Of a DNA stretch of 53,790 bases, positions 1 to 7,696 are shown piece after piece (within the stretch, counting starts at the first letter, position 1; each line of letters opens with the position of its first letter). The stretch spans positions 1 through 53,790 of the forward strand of contig JAKEEU010000143.1 of NCBI GenBank assembly GCA_022616415.1. The letters run 5' to 3'. A program made the position numbers and the translations under genes. The DNA is from Candidatus Zhuqueibacterota bacterium. Its GTDB lineage: Bacteria; Zhuqueibacterota; Zhuqueibacteria; Zhuqueibacterales; Zhuqueibacteraceae. The notes beneath the pieces are model-generated. The model was not told where the DNA came from, ran no database searches, and saw nothing but the letters and a program-made list of their open reading frames with translations.

Positions 1-372
1 CAAAGAACGGCAAGGGTTTTGTGAACATCGCCAAGTGTGCGTTCACAAAATTTGGCCCCAAAAGTTTACCCTAATTTTTAGAATGAAAATCGGTGATAAA
101 TTAAATTGCAAGCTTTGGTTGCTGGCATGGGCCCGAACGTTAGGCACACCTATTTCCATCATTGATTTTCGGCTATCCGCATTTTGCCTCCAATTACACC
201 CCCAAATACACCCTTCGGTGCATGCCACTACACCCCCTCGGTGCTTATATTGATCATGTAAATTGATTCAAGCAGTATATAACGCGAAGCCGGATTTTCG
301 CTCAAAAGAATGACTACAAACCACCGCGCGCAAGTCCGGCTTCACAAACCTCACAAACGGAAAGGAAATTTT
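1..372. other. Intergenic start of window, no gene supported
   Basis: I see no convincing gene here; the short open frames on both strands have no ribosome site and unlikely composition. Two structures stand out. A 10-bp perfect inverted repeat TTTTGTGAAC/GTTCACAAAA lies at 17-26 and 41-50 with a 14-nt loop; it could be a hairpin of the gene to the left, but has no clear T tract. A short tandem duplication around TACACCC..TCGGTGC lies at about 207-246. The leader of the following lipoprotein gene occupies the right end. Confidence 0.5.
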
Positions 373-921
373 ATGAAAACTGCAGTTCTGTTCTTGACCC
401 TCGGTGTTATGGCGCTGGTTACGGGGTGTTCTTCCGTCAACATCAAGCATGACTATGACAATGAGGCTAACTTTGCGGCGCTGAAGACCTATGCCTGGAT
501 GGCGGCGCCAACCAACGCCACCGGCAGCGTACAAGCCGCATTGCAACGCAACAGCCTGATGGATAAACGCATCAAAGAATCCACCGACCGCCAGTTGGCC
601 GCCAAGGGATATACGACCGATGCCAACAATCCGGACTTCCTCGTCATGTATCACGTCGGCGCGGAAAACAAGATCAATGTCACCGATTGGGGTTATGGTT
701 ATGGGCGCTATGGCCGTTGGTACGGCGGCGGCGTTGAGGTTAATCAATACAAAGAAGGCACATTGATCCTGGACGTCATCGAGGCCAAGTCCAAGCAATT
801 GGTGTGGCGCGGCTTCGCGGCGGCCACGCTTGATCCGAATGCCTCGATGGAAACGCGCAAGAAAAGGCTCGATGACGTCATGACCAAAATTCTCGCAGAG
901 TTCCCGCCGACGGCAAAGTGA
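373..921 (+). CDS. DUF4136 family lipoprotein
   Basis: A 182-residue envelope lipoprotein of the DUF4136 family; its function is unknown. The ATG at 373 is chosen because it follows a purine-rich ribosome site (GGAAAGGAAA) and gives a clean lipoprotein signal: a hydrophobic stretch ending in the lipobox LVTGC. The mature part starts with the family's Y-D..A-F..LKTYAW pattern, has DKRIKE..D.QLAAKGY in the middle, a Gly/Tyr-rich turn (YGYGRYG), and the closing EGTLILDVIEAKSKQLVWRGFA block. The longer upstream reading would bury the signal peptide. A second, partial DUF4136 copy ends the chimeric frame at 3852-5159, so the exporter genes lie between two related lipoprotein sequences. Confidence 0.85.
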   Translation: MKTAVLFLTLGVMALVTGCSSVNIKHDYDNEANFAALKTYAWMAAPTNATGSVQAALQRNSLMDKRIKESTDRQLAAKGYTTDANNPDFLVMYHVGAENKINVTDWGYGYGRYGRWYGGGVEVNQYKEGTLILDVIEAKSKQLVWRGFAAATLDPNASMETRKKRLDDVMTKILAEFPPTAK

Positions 922-1027
922 AGGAGTTGAAGGCGCAGGCATGACGTAAATTGATTCAATCAAATGGCCGCACGCCGTATCGAAAACTCAACGCTGCCAG
1001 TCCCTCGTTAAAATAAGTTGCGAGTTG

Positions 1028-2482
1028 ATGATGAAACAGAATAAACTTTGGAAGCAGAGAAGCTGCACGCCAAGACCCCGGCGTGTCGGGGCCAAAATGC
1101 CGCGAAAAAAATCCTGGCGTGGCCGTTGTAGCGCTGCGGCTTTGCGTGATGTTTTGCGCTTTTGGTGCATGACGATCGTGCTGCTCGTTTTTGCCGGCAT
1201 GAGCCAGGCACAAACGCCGCTGGCGCTGGACGAAGCTTTGCATCTTGCCCGGCAGAATAATCTGCAACTTCAAAAGCAGCAACAAAAGCAAAGAATTGCC
1301 GAATTGGAAGTGGCGATAAAACGCGGCCAGCGCTTGCCCTCACTCGATCTCAACGCTGCAGCTTCATACACCGACGAAGTCGCGCAACTCGATATTCCGA
1401 TCGACCAGCTCGGGTTGCCATTGCCGTCAAATGTCGGGCAGCCGCGCCTCGAGCTCGGCGGACATGACCGCACGGATATTGCCGTCGGCGTGCGCCAGCC
1501 GATTTTCACCGGCTCGCGGTTGAGCGCGCAAGTCGAATTGGCGCAAACCGCGTTCGAATCAGAACAAACGCGATTAGAGGTTTTGCAGCAGCAGACGGCT
1601 TATCAAGTTTATCTGCTCTTCTATCAAGCCCAAAGCTTGAAAAAAGAGCGCAAGATTCAGGACGCCAGCTTGTCGCGGTTGAACGTGCAACTTCAGCAGA
1701 CGCGCAATTTGTTCAACGCGGCGCAGGCGATGGCGTACGATACACTACAAGTTTACAATCAAACGCTGCAGCTTAAAATTCAAATGGAGCAAAATCAGCG
1801 CGATCAACGGCTCACGGATTTGCAGACGGCGAAATTGTTAAATTTGCCAAGGGTGCGCCCAATCGCCGAAATGGATTTGACCAAGCCGCCGGCATTTCGC
1901 GCGCCGCTGGATAGCCTCAAACAAAAAGCGGTGCAATCTCGTTCCGAACTAAGCGGCGTCCGGCTCGGACAACTCAGCGCGAAGCTCAGCCGCAAGCTGG
2001 CGCAATCAACTTTCTTTCCGGACATCGACGCGGAAGCGAAATATCATTACGGCAAACCTGGGTTGAATCAAGTCGCCAATCAATGGATGGGTTACGGTAT
2101 GGTCGGCGTGAATTTGCAGTGGAATTTGTGGCGCGGCAATCAGGATCGTCATCGCGTCGAAGCCGCTGAAGTGGAATACGATCGCCTGGCATTGGAAGAA
2201 CGCGAATTGCTTCGGAGCATTGATTACGAAGTCGAGAGAAGCTGGGAGAATGCGAAGTTCGCTGCGGGGCAAATCGAATTAGCGGAACGGCTGCTGGCGC
2301 AACAACAAGAACGTTATCGCATCATCAGCGTGCAGCAACGCGAGGGCGTGGCCACGACCAACGATTTGATCGTCGCCGAATCTGATTTGACCCAGGCCGA
2401 AGTGCAGTTGCAGCGTGCGTTGATTCAGTATTATGTGGCGGAAAGCGAAATTCTATTGGCAACCGGTGTGATTGGTGAATAA
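1028..2482 (+). CDS. TolC-family outer-membrane efflux protein
   Basis: An outer-membrane channel subunit of a tripartite exporter, about 484 residues, close to the TolC/OEP family size. After a signal peptide (hydrophobic run then MSQAQ, about residues 48-62) comes the family start LALDEALHLARQNN, followed by two long alpha-helical, Gln/Glu/Leu-rich halves, each ending in the expected turn (R.PIFTGSRL.AQVE in the first, LQWNLWRGNQDRHRVEAAE in the second). The start is uncertain: there is an ATG pair at 1028/1031 and an internal ATG at 1097, none with a strong ribosome site, and the N-terminal 45 residues are unusually basic. It precedes an adaptor and an ABC gene, the usual order, but both of those are damaged, so this channel may have lost its partners. 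Confidence 0.85.
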   Translation: MMKQNKLWKQRSCTPRPRRVGAKMPRKKSWRGRCSAAALRDVLRFWCMTIVLLVFAGMSQAQTPLALDEALHLARQNNLQLQKQQQKQRIAELEVAIKRGQRLPSLDLNAAASYTDEVAQLDIPIDQLGLPLPSNVGQPRLELGGHDRTDIAVGVRQPIFTGSRLSAQVELAQTAFESEQTRLEVLQQQTAYQVYLLFYQAQSLKKERKIQDASLSRLNVQLQQTRNLFNAAQAMAYDTLQVYNQTLQLKIQMEQNQRDQRLTDLQTAKLLNLPRVRPIAEMDLTKPPAFRAPLDSLKQKAVQSRSELSGVRLGQLSAKLSRKLAQSTFFPDIDAEAKYHYGKPGLNQVANQWMGYGMVGVNLQWNLWRGNQDRHRVEAAEVEYDRLALEERELLRSIDYEVERSWENAKFAAGQIELAERLLAQQQERYRIISVQQREGVATTNDLIVAESDLTQAEVQLQRALIQYYVAESEILLATGVIGE

Positions 2483-2598
2483 AGTGCCGAATCGTTGCAG
2501 AACAAATGAAAAGCCTATGGCCGCAGGCGGTCAATGGATAAATCCTTAGTTGCTAACGCAATCAAACTCAGAATAAAATTCTGAAAGGTTTTCGGCGG

Positions 2599-2659
2599 CC
2601 CAACGGATAGATGAACCCAACTGTAAAGGCTTTTCCGTTAGGTTCATCTATCCGTTGGG
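2599..2659. repeat. Intergenic inverted repeat (CCAACGGAT family)
   Basis: A perfect 19-bp inverted repeat: CCCAACGGATAGATGAACC at 2599-2617 and its complement at 2641-2659, with a 23-nt loop. The motif CC(C/T)AACGGA recurs within each flank at a 17-nt step, so each arm is part of a small tandem repeat. The half-site CCAACGGATA is shared with the inverted repeat at 46500-46645. It sits between the TolC and adaptor genes. Confidence 0.85.
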
Positions 2660-2760
2660 AAAATTTTGTTTGTTCTTAGCCGTTCGAAGAGCTTCAGTTT
2701 GTTTGAAAATCCGTTGTAAACTTTTATTCGGTGGTTAATTTTTTTTTCAAGGAGACGATC

Positions 2761-3638
2761 ATGCAAAAGATTGTATGGTGTTTTTGGCCGGCGCTGTTGC
2801 TGCTCGCCAGTTGCGCGAACAAAAACGATTCGACATTTCAAGCCAGCGCGATCGTCGAAGGCACGGCGATCAAAGTGGCGGCGCAAACCGGCGGTTATTT
2901 GCTGAAGCTGCATGTCGACGAGGGCCAGGACGTCAGCAGCGGCGATACGCTCGCGCTTGTCGATGTCGAGAAACTGGGCTATCAGCTCGATCAGGTACAG
3001 GCCAGCCTCGACGAGATTAACGTGCAGCATCGGCTGGCGTCAACCAATTTGCGCCGCGCCCAGGAGGATTACGATTATGCCAAAACCAAATACGCGCGCT
3101 ATCTCGACCTTTTTCAAAAGAACGCGGCTTCGCAACAAGCATTGGATGATTTAAAAAACGCTTACGATCGCGCCAACACCGCGCTTGACGCCGCGAAACA
3201 AGGCTTGCAAGCCATTGCCAGCAAAGAAAAAGGCCTGGAAGCGCAAGCAAAATTGCTGCAGCGCCAAATCAACGACGCCATGGTGAAAGCGCCGGTCAGC
3301 GGCACGATTACGACGCGCTTTTACGACGCCGGTGAACCATTTCGTCGAATGCGCCGATCGTGGAGCTGGTCGATCTTTCCAAAATGTGGACGAAGGTTTA
3401 TGTCTCGGAAACCTATTTGCCGCAAATCAAGATCGGCCAGCCCGCGCAAGTCAAAATTGACGGCACGGATCAAACGCTCGAAGGCACAGTGGCCTGGATC
3501 AGCGCGAAAGCCGAATTCACGCCGAAAAATATTTTGACGGAGGAAAGCCGCACGGCGCTGGTTTACGCGGTGAAAATCAATATCGAAAATCCCACTCGCG
3601 TTTTGAAGCACGGCATGCCGGTTTCGATTGTGTTGTAA
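2761..3638 (+). pseudogene. HlyD/MFP-type efflux adaptor lipoprotein, frameshifted
   Basis: A periplasmic adaptor linking an inner-membrane exporter to TolC. The ATG at 2761 follows AAGGAGACGATC and opens a lipoprotein signal (LLLASC). Then come the barrel-sandwich half-motif (GYLLKLHVDEGQDVSSGDTLA), a coiled-coil hairpin, and the second half-motif (KAPVSGTITTRFYDAGE). Here the frame breaks. The expected continuation ISSNAPIVELVDLSKMW lies one frame over, from about 3339, and runs to a stop at 3638 through the usual beta-barrel part (VYVSETYLPQIKIGQPAQV). Adding one A near 3339 (GAACCATTTCG to GAACCAATTTCG) restores a protein of about 292 residues. Either a real one-base deletion or a sequencing error; the damaged gene next door favours real decay, but this is not proven. 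Confidence 0.8.
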
Positions 3639-3662
3639 AAACACCTTAAAGGCAAAAGCTAT

Positions 3663-3761
3663 GACAGAAAAATGATTGACAGAAAAATAGAGTTCAAGGC
3701 CATGCTTATCGTGGAGCAAAAAACAGCCTGTAAACATTTTTCTGTCCTCCATTTTTCTGTC
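3663..3761. repeat. Inverted repeat of tandem GACAGAAAAATG units
   Basis: The left arm 3663-3689 holds two tandem copies of GACAGAAAAAT(G/A). The right arm 3735-3761 holds the complement of two such copies. The arms pair almost fully around a loop of about 45 nt. It lies between the frameshifted adaptor and the chimeric ABC frame. It has the same tandem-in-each-arm build as other repeats of this window. Confidence 0.8.
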
Positions 3762-3851
3762 TTCTTAATGTTTTTGCAAAATGACTTTGTCGTCGAATCT
3801 TTTTACCTGAAGTCAATCCACAGAGATTGAATTATTAACTTGAGACGTAAA

Positions 3852-5159
3852 ATGCTTGAGCTCATCGCCATCGAAAACTTCAGCAAGCGCTACGGCAAAA
3901 TACCGGCGGTCGATAAACTTTCGCTGACAATACAAAGCGGCGAGTTGTTTGGCTTGATCGGTCCGGACGGCGCGGGAAAAACTACGACGATGCGAACGCT
4001 CTGTACGTTGCTTCCGCTCGAAGATGGGCAAATGCGCATCGCCGGTTTCGACGTGCGCCGCCAGGTGGCCTCGGTTCGCGGCATTCTCGGTTACATGCCG
4101 CAACGGTTTTCGCTTTATCCCGATCTTTCCATCGAGCAAAATCTAACGTTTTTCGCGGATTTATTCGGCGTGCCGGAAGCGGAAAAGAAAAAACGCCTGC
4201 CGCAGCTTTATCAATTCAGCAAGCTCGAGCGGTTCAAAGATCGCCTGGCGAAACAACTTTCCGGCGGCATGAAACAAAAGCTGGCGCTGTCGTGCACGCT
4301 GATTCACACGCCGACGGTTTTGATTCTCGACGAGCCGACCACCGGCGTCGATCCGGTGTCGCGGCGCGAGTTCTGGGAAATTTTGCAGCAACTGCGCAAT
4401 GACGGCGTGACGATTCTCGTTTCCACGCCGTATATGGACGAAGCCTTGCTGTGCAATCGCGTGGCGTTCATGCACAAAGGCAAGTTGCTGGCGCTCGATG
4501 ATCCGCGCTCGATCACCAAAAATTTTCCGCACGCGCTTTACGAAGTGATAACGCCGGTGCCGCAGCTTTTGATTCCTTACTTTAAGAAAGCCATGTCGAG
4601 CGGGTCGGTGCAAGTGTTTGTCGTGCCGGTGGTGCAAACGCTTGTGCTCGGTCCGGTGATGACCAACGACGTCAAAAACGTCAAGCTGCTCATTTGTGAC
4701 GCGGATAACAGCTTTGCGAGCCGCGAGCTTTGCCGGCGATTTGTGAATAATCCTTATTTCAAGACCTTTGATTTCATGCCGCATCACACCAAGCTCGGCG
4801 GCAATCCGCTGATTGACAAGCGCATTGAAGCGGCGCTCGAGCAACAGCTCGTGGCCAAAGGCTTGCAGAAACAAACCGCGGGCCGGCCGGATTTGTTCGT
4901 GGCGTATCACACGAACGTCAAAGACAAGATCGACGTCGACACGTACGGCTACGGCTATGGCCCCTATGGGCGTCGCCTCGGCACATACGCAAACGTGCGC
5001 GAATATCAACAAGGAACGTTGGTGGTGGATTTGATTGATGCCAAAGCCAAGGAACTCGTCTGGCGCGGCTGGGCGAAAGGTGAGGTGAATGATTCGGTCA
5101 GCAAGGAAAAAATTGACAAGGCGATTGCGAAGATCTTGGAGCAGTACCCGCCGCAATAA
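3852..5159 (+). CDS. Chimeric ORF: ABC ATPase + ABC-2 permease piece + DUF4136 tail
   Basis: One open frame of about 435 residues made from three unrelated gene parts. Residues 1 to about 256 are an ABC ATPase of the YbhF/drug-export type: Walker A GPDGAGKTT, signature LSGGMKQKL, Walker B VLILDEPTTGVDP, and the H-loop position reads STPYMDEA. The family usually carries a second ATPase half, absent here. Residues about 257-312 match the start of an ABC-2 permease (VVPVVQTLVLG, then NDVKNVKLLICDADNSFASRELCRRF). From about residue 317 (nt 4803) to the end it is the C-terminal two thirds of a DUF4136 lipoprotein (NPLIDKRIEAALEQQL, YGYGYGPYG, EGWRG-like VWRGWA), without its signal peptide. It probably arose by two deletions that happened to stay in frame. 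Such a product should not make a working exporter. Confidence 0.8.
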   Translation: MLELIAIENFSKRYGKIPAVDKLSLTIQSGELFGLIGPDGAGKTTTMRTLCTLLPLEDGQMRIAGFDVRRQVASVRGILGYMPQRFSLYPDLSIEQNLTFFADLFGVPEAEKKKRLPQLYQFSKLERFKDRLAKQLSGGMKQKLALSCTLIHTPTVLILDEPTTGVDPVSRREFWEILQQLRNDGVTILVSTPYMDEALLCNRVAFMHKGKLLALDDPRSITKNFPHALYEVITPVPQLLIPYFKKAMSSGSVQVFVVPVVQTLVLGPVMTNDVKNVKLLICDADNSFASRELCRRFVNNPYFKTFDFMPHHTKLGGNPLIDKRIEAALEQQLVAKGLQKQTAGRPDLFVAYHTNVKDKIDVDTYGYGYGPYGRRLGTYANVREYQQGTLVVDLIDAKAKELVWRGWAKGEVNDSVSKEKIDKAIAKILEQYPPQ

Positions 5160-5180
5160 AATGACATTTTGATTTTTCCA

Positions 5181-5264
5181 ATGTGGTACAGCCTCGTCTT
5201 TCTGGCATACTTTTCACTGCTGATGGTGGTGTGGTGGCGGCTGCAGGTGGTGAGCGGAAATTAG
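5181..5264 (+). CDS. Possible 27-residue membrane peptide
   Basis: ATG at 5181 opens 27 codons to TAG at 5264, encoding a mostly hydrophobic peptide (MWYSLVFLAYFSLLMVVWW then RLQVVSGN), long enough for one membrane helix. It lies 21 bp after the chimeric frame. There is no strong ribosome site. It may equally be a scrap of a deleted permease. I do not recognise a family. Confidence 0.2.
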   Translation: MWYSLVFLAYFSLLMVVWWRLQVVSGN

Positions 5265-5298
5265 CCTATCGCGTTGCTATTTCTCCTCGTAAGGGTCT

Positions 5299-5964
5299 TT
5301 ACAGTGCCGTGCTTGCAATCATCTCCGCAATTTTCTCCACCGCCAGCGACGGCACATAATGCCCGCCGTCAAACTCGATCAACTCAACAGGAATTGCATG
5401 CGCCCGCAAGATCGCTTCGGCCTCGCGAGACTTCGTAATCGGCACGATCTGATCGTCGCAGCCATGCACCAGCAAGACTTGTGCCGGCGGCGTTGAGCCA
5501 AGCCGTTCAGCGACATCCGTTGGCAAATCGCTGCTGCACGCCACCAGGCCACGCGCCGGCGCGGCGCCATGCACCCAAAAGCGATACGCCATCGATACGC
5601 CTTGCGAAAAACCGAGCACGTAAAGCCGCGCCAAGTCGGCGGCATGCTCGCGGCGCAAAAGCTCGACAAACTGGCGCATGTAGCCGATAAAATCCGCGAT
5701 GGACTGATCCCGCTCGTAGCGTGTGAGCCAGGTAAATCCAACGTCGCGGCGGGGGAACTGCGGATAGAAATGGTGCGGCGCTTGCGGCGCGGCCACGAGT
5801 ATCCCACGGCCCGGCAGCGCCTCAAAGACTTTGATGAACTCATCTGCACGCTGGCCGAAGCCGTGCAACACGATCAACACCGGATGCGGGCCGTTTCCAT
5901 CCGGCGCATGCACCGTGTAATAAACCGTATGGCGGATTTGCATTTTGCCGTTGTGAATGGGCAT
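5299..5964 (-). CDS. Alpha/beta hydrolase, phospholipase/carboxylesterase type
   Basis: A 221-residue cytoplasmic serine hydrolase of the carboxylesterase/phospholipase (YpfH/DLH-like) group. Visible elements are the oxyanion strand VLIVLHGFGQRAD, the nucleophile elbow LGFSQGVS, the acid strand VHGCDDQIVP and the catalytic His in FDGGHYVP. The order and spacing fit a complete enzyme. The substrate cannot be read from the sequence; relatives cleave short acyl esters. It is transcribed against both neighbours, so it is probably a single-gene unit. Confidence 0.85.
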   Translation of the reverse strand: MPIHNGKMQIRHTVYYTVHAPDGNGPHPVLIVLHGFGQRADEFIKVFEALPGRGILVAAPQAPHHFYPQFPRRDVGFTWLTRYERDQSIADFIGYMRQFVELLRREHAADLARLYVLGFSQGVSMAYRFWVHGAAPARGLVACSSDLPTDVAERLGSTPPAQVLLVHGCDDQIVPITKSREAEAILRAHAIPVELIEFDGGHYVPSLAVEKIAEMIASTAL

Positions 5965-6210
5965 ATTCTATCGATTTCAGATTGGTGAATGCGGATTGCG
6001 GAAATTTTGCTATTAAAATGATCGATGATTTGAGTGCGCAGTCAACACCAATTCTTGCCCTTTGCGAGCATAATTTTGATTTGGTGATTCAGGGCAAAGC
6101 AAAATGCGCGGCCCGGTTGCTCAATTCCACCGAGGCGTTTCAAATGCGTTCATAGCAAAATAGCCAATTCCTTGCGAAAAGTCAAAAGCAATTTTTATGG
6201 CAAAGAAGAT

Positions 6211-6239
6211 TTGACTTTTCCATCGCCGTTTGTTATCTT
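6211..6239 (+). promoter_or_regulatory. Sigma70-type promoter for the 6269 gene
   Basis: TTGACT at 6211-6216, a 17-bp spacer, then TATCTT at 6234-6239. Transcription would start near 6246, just upstream of the ATG at 6269, which supports that start over an upstream TTG at 6230. The 246 bp between the hydrolase gene and this promoter contain no gene that I can support. Confidence 0.6.
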
Positions 6240-6268
6240 ATTTATTGAACAAAATTGTGAGTACAAAA

Positions 6269-6595
6269 ATGGAGAAATTTACTGACAGCCAAATTACAGA
6301 GCTTGTCCGGCAACTGACCCGCTCTCATTTTGATTTGGAGGAGGGCGTGGAGCGCATCATCTGGGTAAAAAATGGCAACACCCAGGATGTGCGACTGATT
6401 GAGATCAATCGTGACGTGATTCCGGCCGGAGACTTCTATCCTTTTTATTTCGCGCCGTCGCAGGATTTCCCTTTGCCAATTCATATTGCGGACGTCACAC
6501 CGGAGGAATGGGAGCAAATTCAACGCGGCGAAATTATTTTGCCCCCCGAATGGGCGTTGCAGAAAATTGAAGTTTTTGAGCGGTCAAACGTATAA
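6269..6595 (+). CDS. Hypothetical 108-residue protein
   Basis: I do not recognise this family. The protein is acidic, soluble and without signal peptide: it opens MEKFTDSQITELVRQL, has a central strand-rich part (ERIIWVKNGNTQDVRLIEINRD, then a Phe/Tyr/Pro-rich loop DFYPFYFAPSQDFPLPIHI) and ends in a short helix. The ATG at 6269 fits the promoter just upstream. Thirteen bases separate it from the next gene, so the two are probably cotranscribed. Confidence 0.6.
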   Translation: MEKFTDSQITELVRQLTRSHFDLEEGVERIIWVKNGNTQDVRLIEINRDVIPAGDFYPFYFAPSQDFPLPIHIADVTPEEWEQIQRGEIILPPEWALQKIEVFERSNV

Positions 6596-6608
6596 TCATG
6601 GGGGAATT

Positions 6609-6845
6609 ATGTTGTGGCATGAGGCTTTTCTTGAACAAGCAAAATTTGAAAAGTTAGCGCCGGCTCTCGCTAAAGATGGCCCAAATGCCGAATATCCTTG
6701 GATAGACCCGTCTGGCTCAATTCATGTTCCTGCCTCTTTTCAATTTTTTGTTACGTCGCAATTAAAAGGACAAGCTGGCCGCAAACTATTGAACCTCGTT
6801 CGTTTGTTTCTGGATCGATTTTATATTCTGTTTATCCCAAAATGA
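6609..6845 (+). CDS. Hypothetical 78-residue protein
   Basis: The ATG at 6609 follows a strong ribosome site (GGGGGAA, 6601-6606). The product starts MLWHEAFLEQAKFEK, has a polar middle (KDGPNAEYPWIDPSGSIHVP) and ends in a basic, hydrophobic helix (GRKLLNLVRLFLDRFYIL). The opening resembles the first helix of HEPN-type domains, but the match is too short to name it. It follows the 108-residue gene as a likely operon partner. Confidence 0.5.
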   Translation: MLWHEAFLEQAKFEKLAPALAKDGPNAEYPWIDPSGSIHVPASFQFFVTSQLKGQAGRKLLNLVRLFLDRFYILFIPK

Positions 6846-6858
6846 AACGTGAGAAGAG

Positions 6859-7659
6859 ATGCAATACCCAACCCATCATGGACGATGGCTGTTTTTGAGC
6901 GGAGCAACAATTTTTATCGCCAGAATAGTTTACGCATTTGTTTCGACAATAAACGACCCCAAATGCGCATTGACCATTCGCGAAGGCGACGGCGCTTATA
7001 AAAATTTCGACAATGCCGCCGCCTTGACAAGCTATCGCCGCGCCGTTGAGATCGATTCTTCCAATTACGAGGCCTTGTGGAAGCTGGCGCGCGCGCATGT
7101 CGACGTGGGCACGAGCTTGCCGAAAAACGAGCAACTGCAATATTATGTATTCGGCGAAAAGCTGGCGCGGCGATGTGTGACTTTGCACCCGGATAGCGCC
7201 GAAGGGCATTTCATTTTGGCGGTCGCGCTCGGAAGAGTGGCGCTCCATCAAGGCGGCAAGCGCAAAATTCAAATTGCCAAAGACGTGAAAGCCGAGGCGG
7301 AGCGCGCGCTGCAGTGCAACCCCGAGCACGACGGCGCGATACACGTGCTGGGCCGCTGGAACTACGAGCTTGCCGATCTGAATTTCATCGAGCGCGCTGT
7401 TGCCAAAATTGTGTTTGGCGGCCTCCCCACCGGCGCGAGTTACGAGCAGGCCGCGCAGCATTTCGAGCAAGCGATCGCGCACCGCCCCGAGGCGGCGGTG
7501 CATCATCTCGAATATGGCCGGACGCTGCTCAAGCTCGATCGTGTCGCCGAAGCGCGCCAACAGCTTGAACGGTGTGTCGAGCTTCCTGAACTTTTCTGGG
7601 ATGATGTCCGACACAAACGTGCAGCGCGCAAATTGTTGGACAAGCTTGGCAAGTCCTAA
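6859..7659 (+). CDS. RMDN-like TPR protein, membrane-anchored
   Basis: A 266-residue protein with one N-terminal hydrophobic helix (about residues 9-28), then a TPR-type helical repeat array. The array resembles the eukaryotic regulator of microtubule dynamics (RMDN/FAM82) family rather than a generic TPR. The diagnostic order is YKNFDNAAALTSYRRAVEID, then a helix GHFILAVALGRVA, then HVLGRWNYELADLNFIERAVAKIVFGG, then YEQAAQHFEQAIAHRP and a final YGRTLLKLDRVAEARQQLE. Bacterial members of this group have no known function. The N-terminal helix suggests an inner-membrane anchor or uncleaved signal with the repeats in the periplasm. It is upstream of the rhomboid gene on the same strand. Confidence 0.7.
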   Translation: MQYPTHHGRWLFLSGATIFIARIVYAFVSTINDPKCALTIREGDGAYKNFDNAAALTSYRRAVEIDSSNYEALWKLARAHVDVGTSLPKNEQLQYYVFGEKLARRCVTLHPDSAEGHFILAVALGRVALHQGGKRKIQIAKDVKAEAERALQCNPEHDGAIHVLGRWNYELADLNFIERAVAKIVFGGLPTGASYEQAAQHFEQAIAHRPEAAVHHLEYGRTLLKLDRVAEARQQLERCVELPELFWDDVRHKRAARKLLDKLGKS

Positions 7660-7696
7660 TCTTGAATTATATCAATCTCACTAATTTTCAGAAACC

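Noticed and set aside
17..50. Inverted repeat as an intrinsic terminator
   Set aside because: The 10-bp stem lacks a clear T tract on either side and no gene to the left is visible in the window, so only its presence is recorded.
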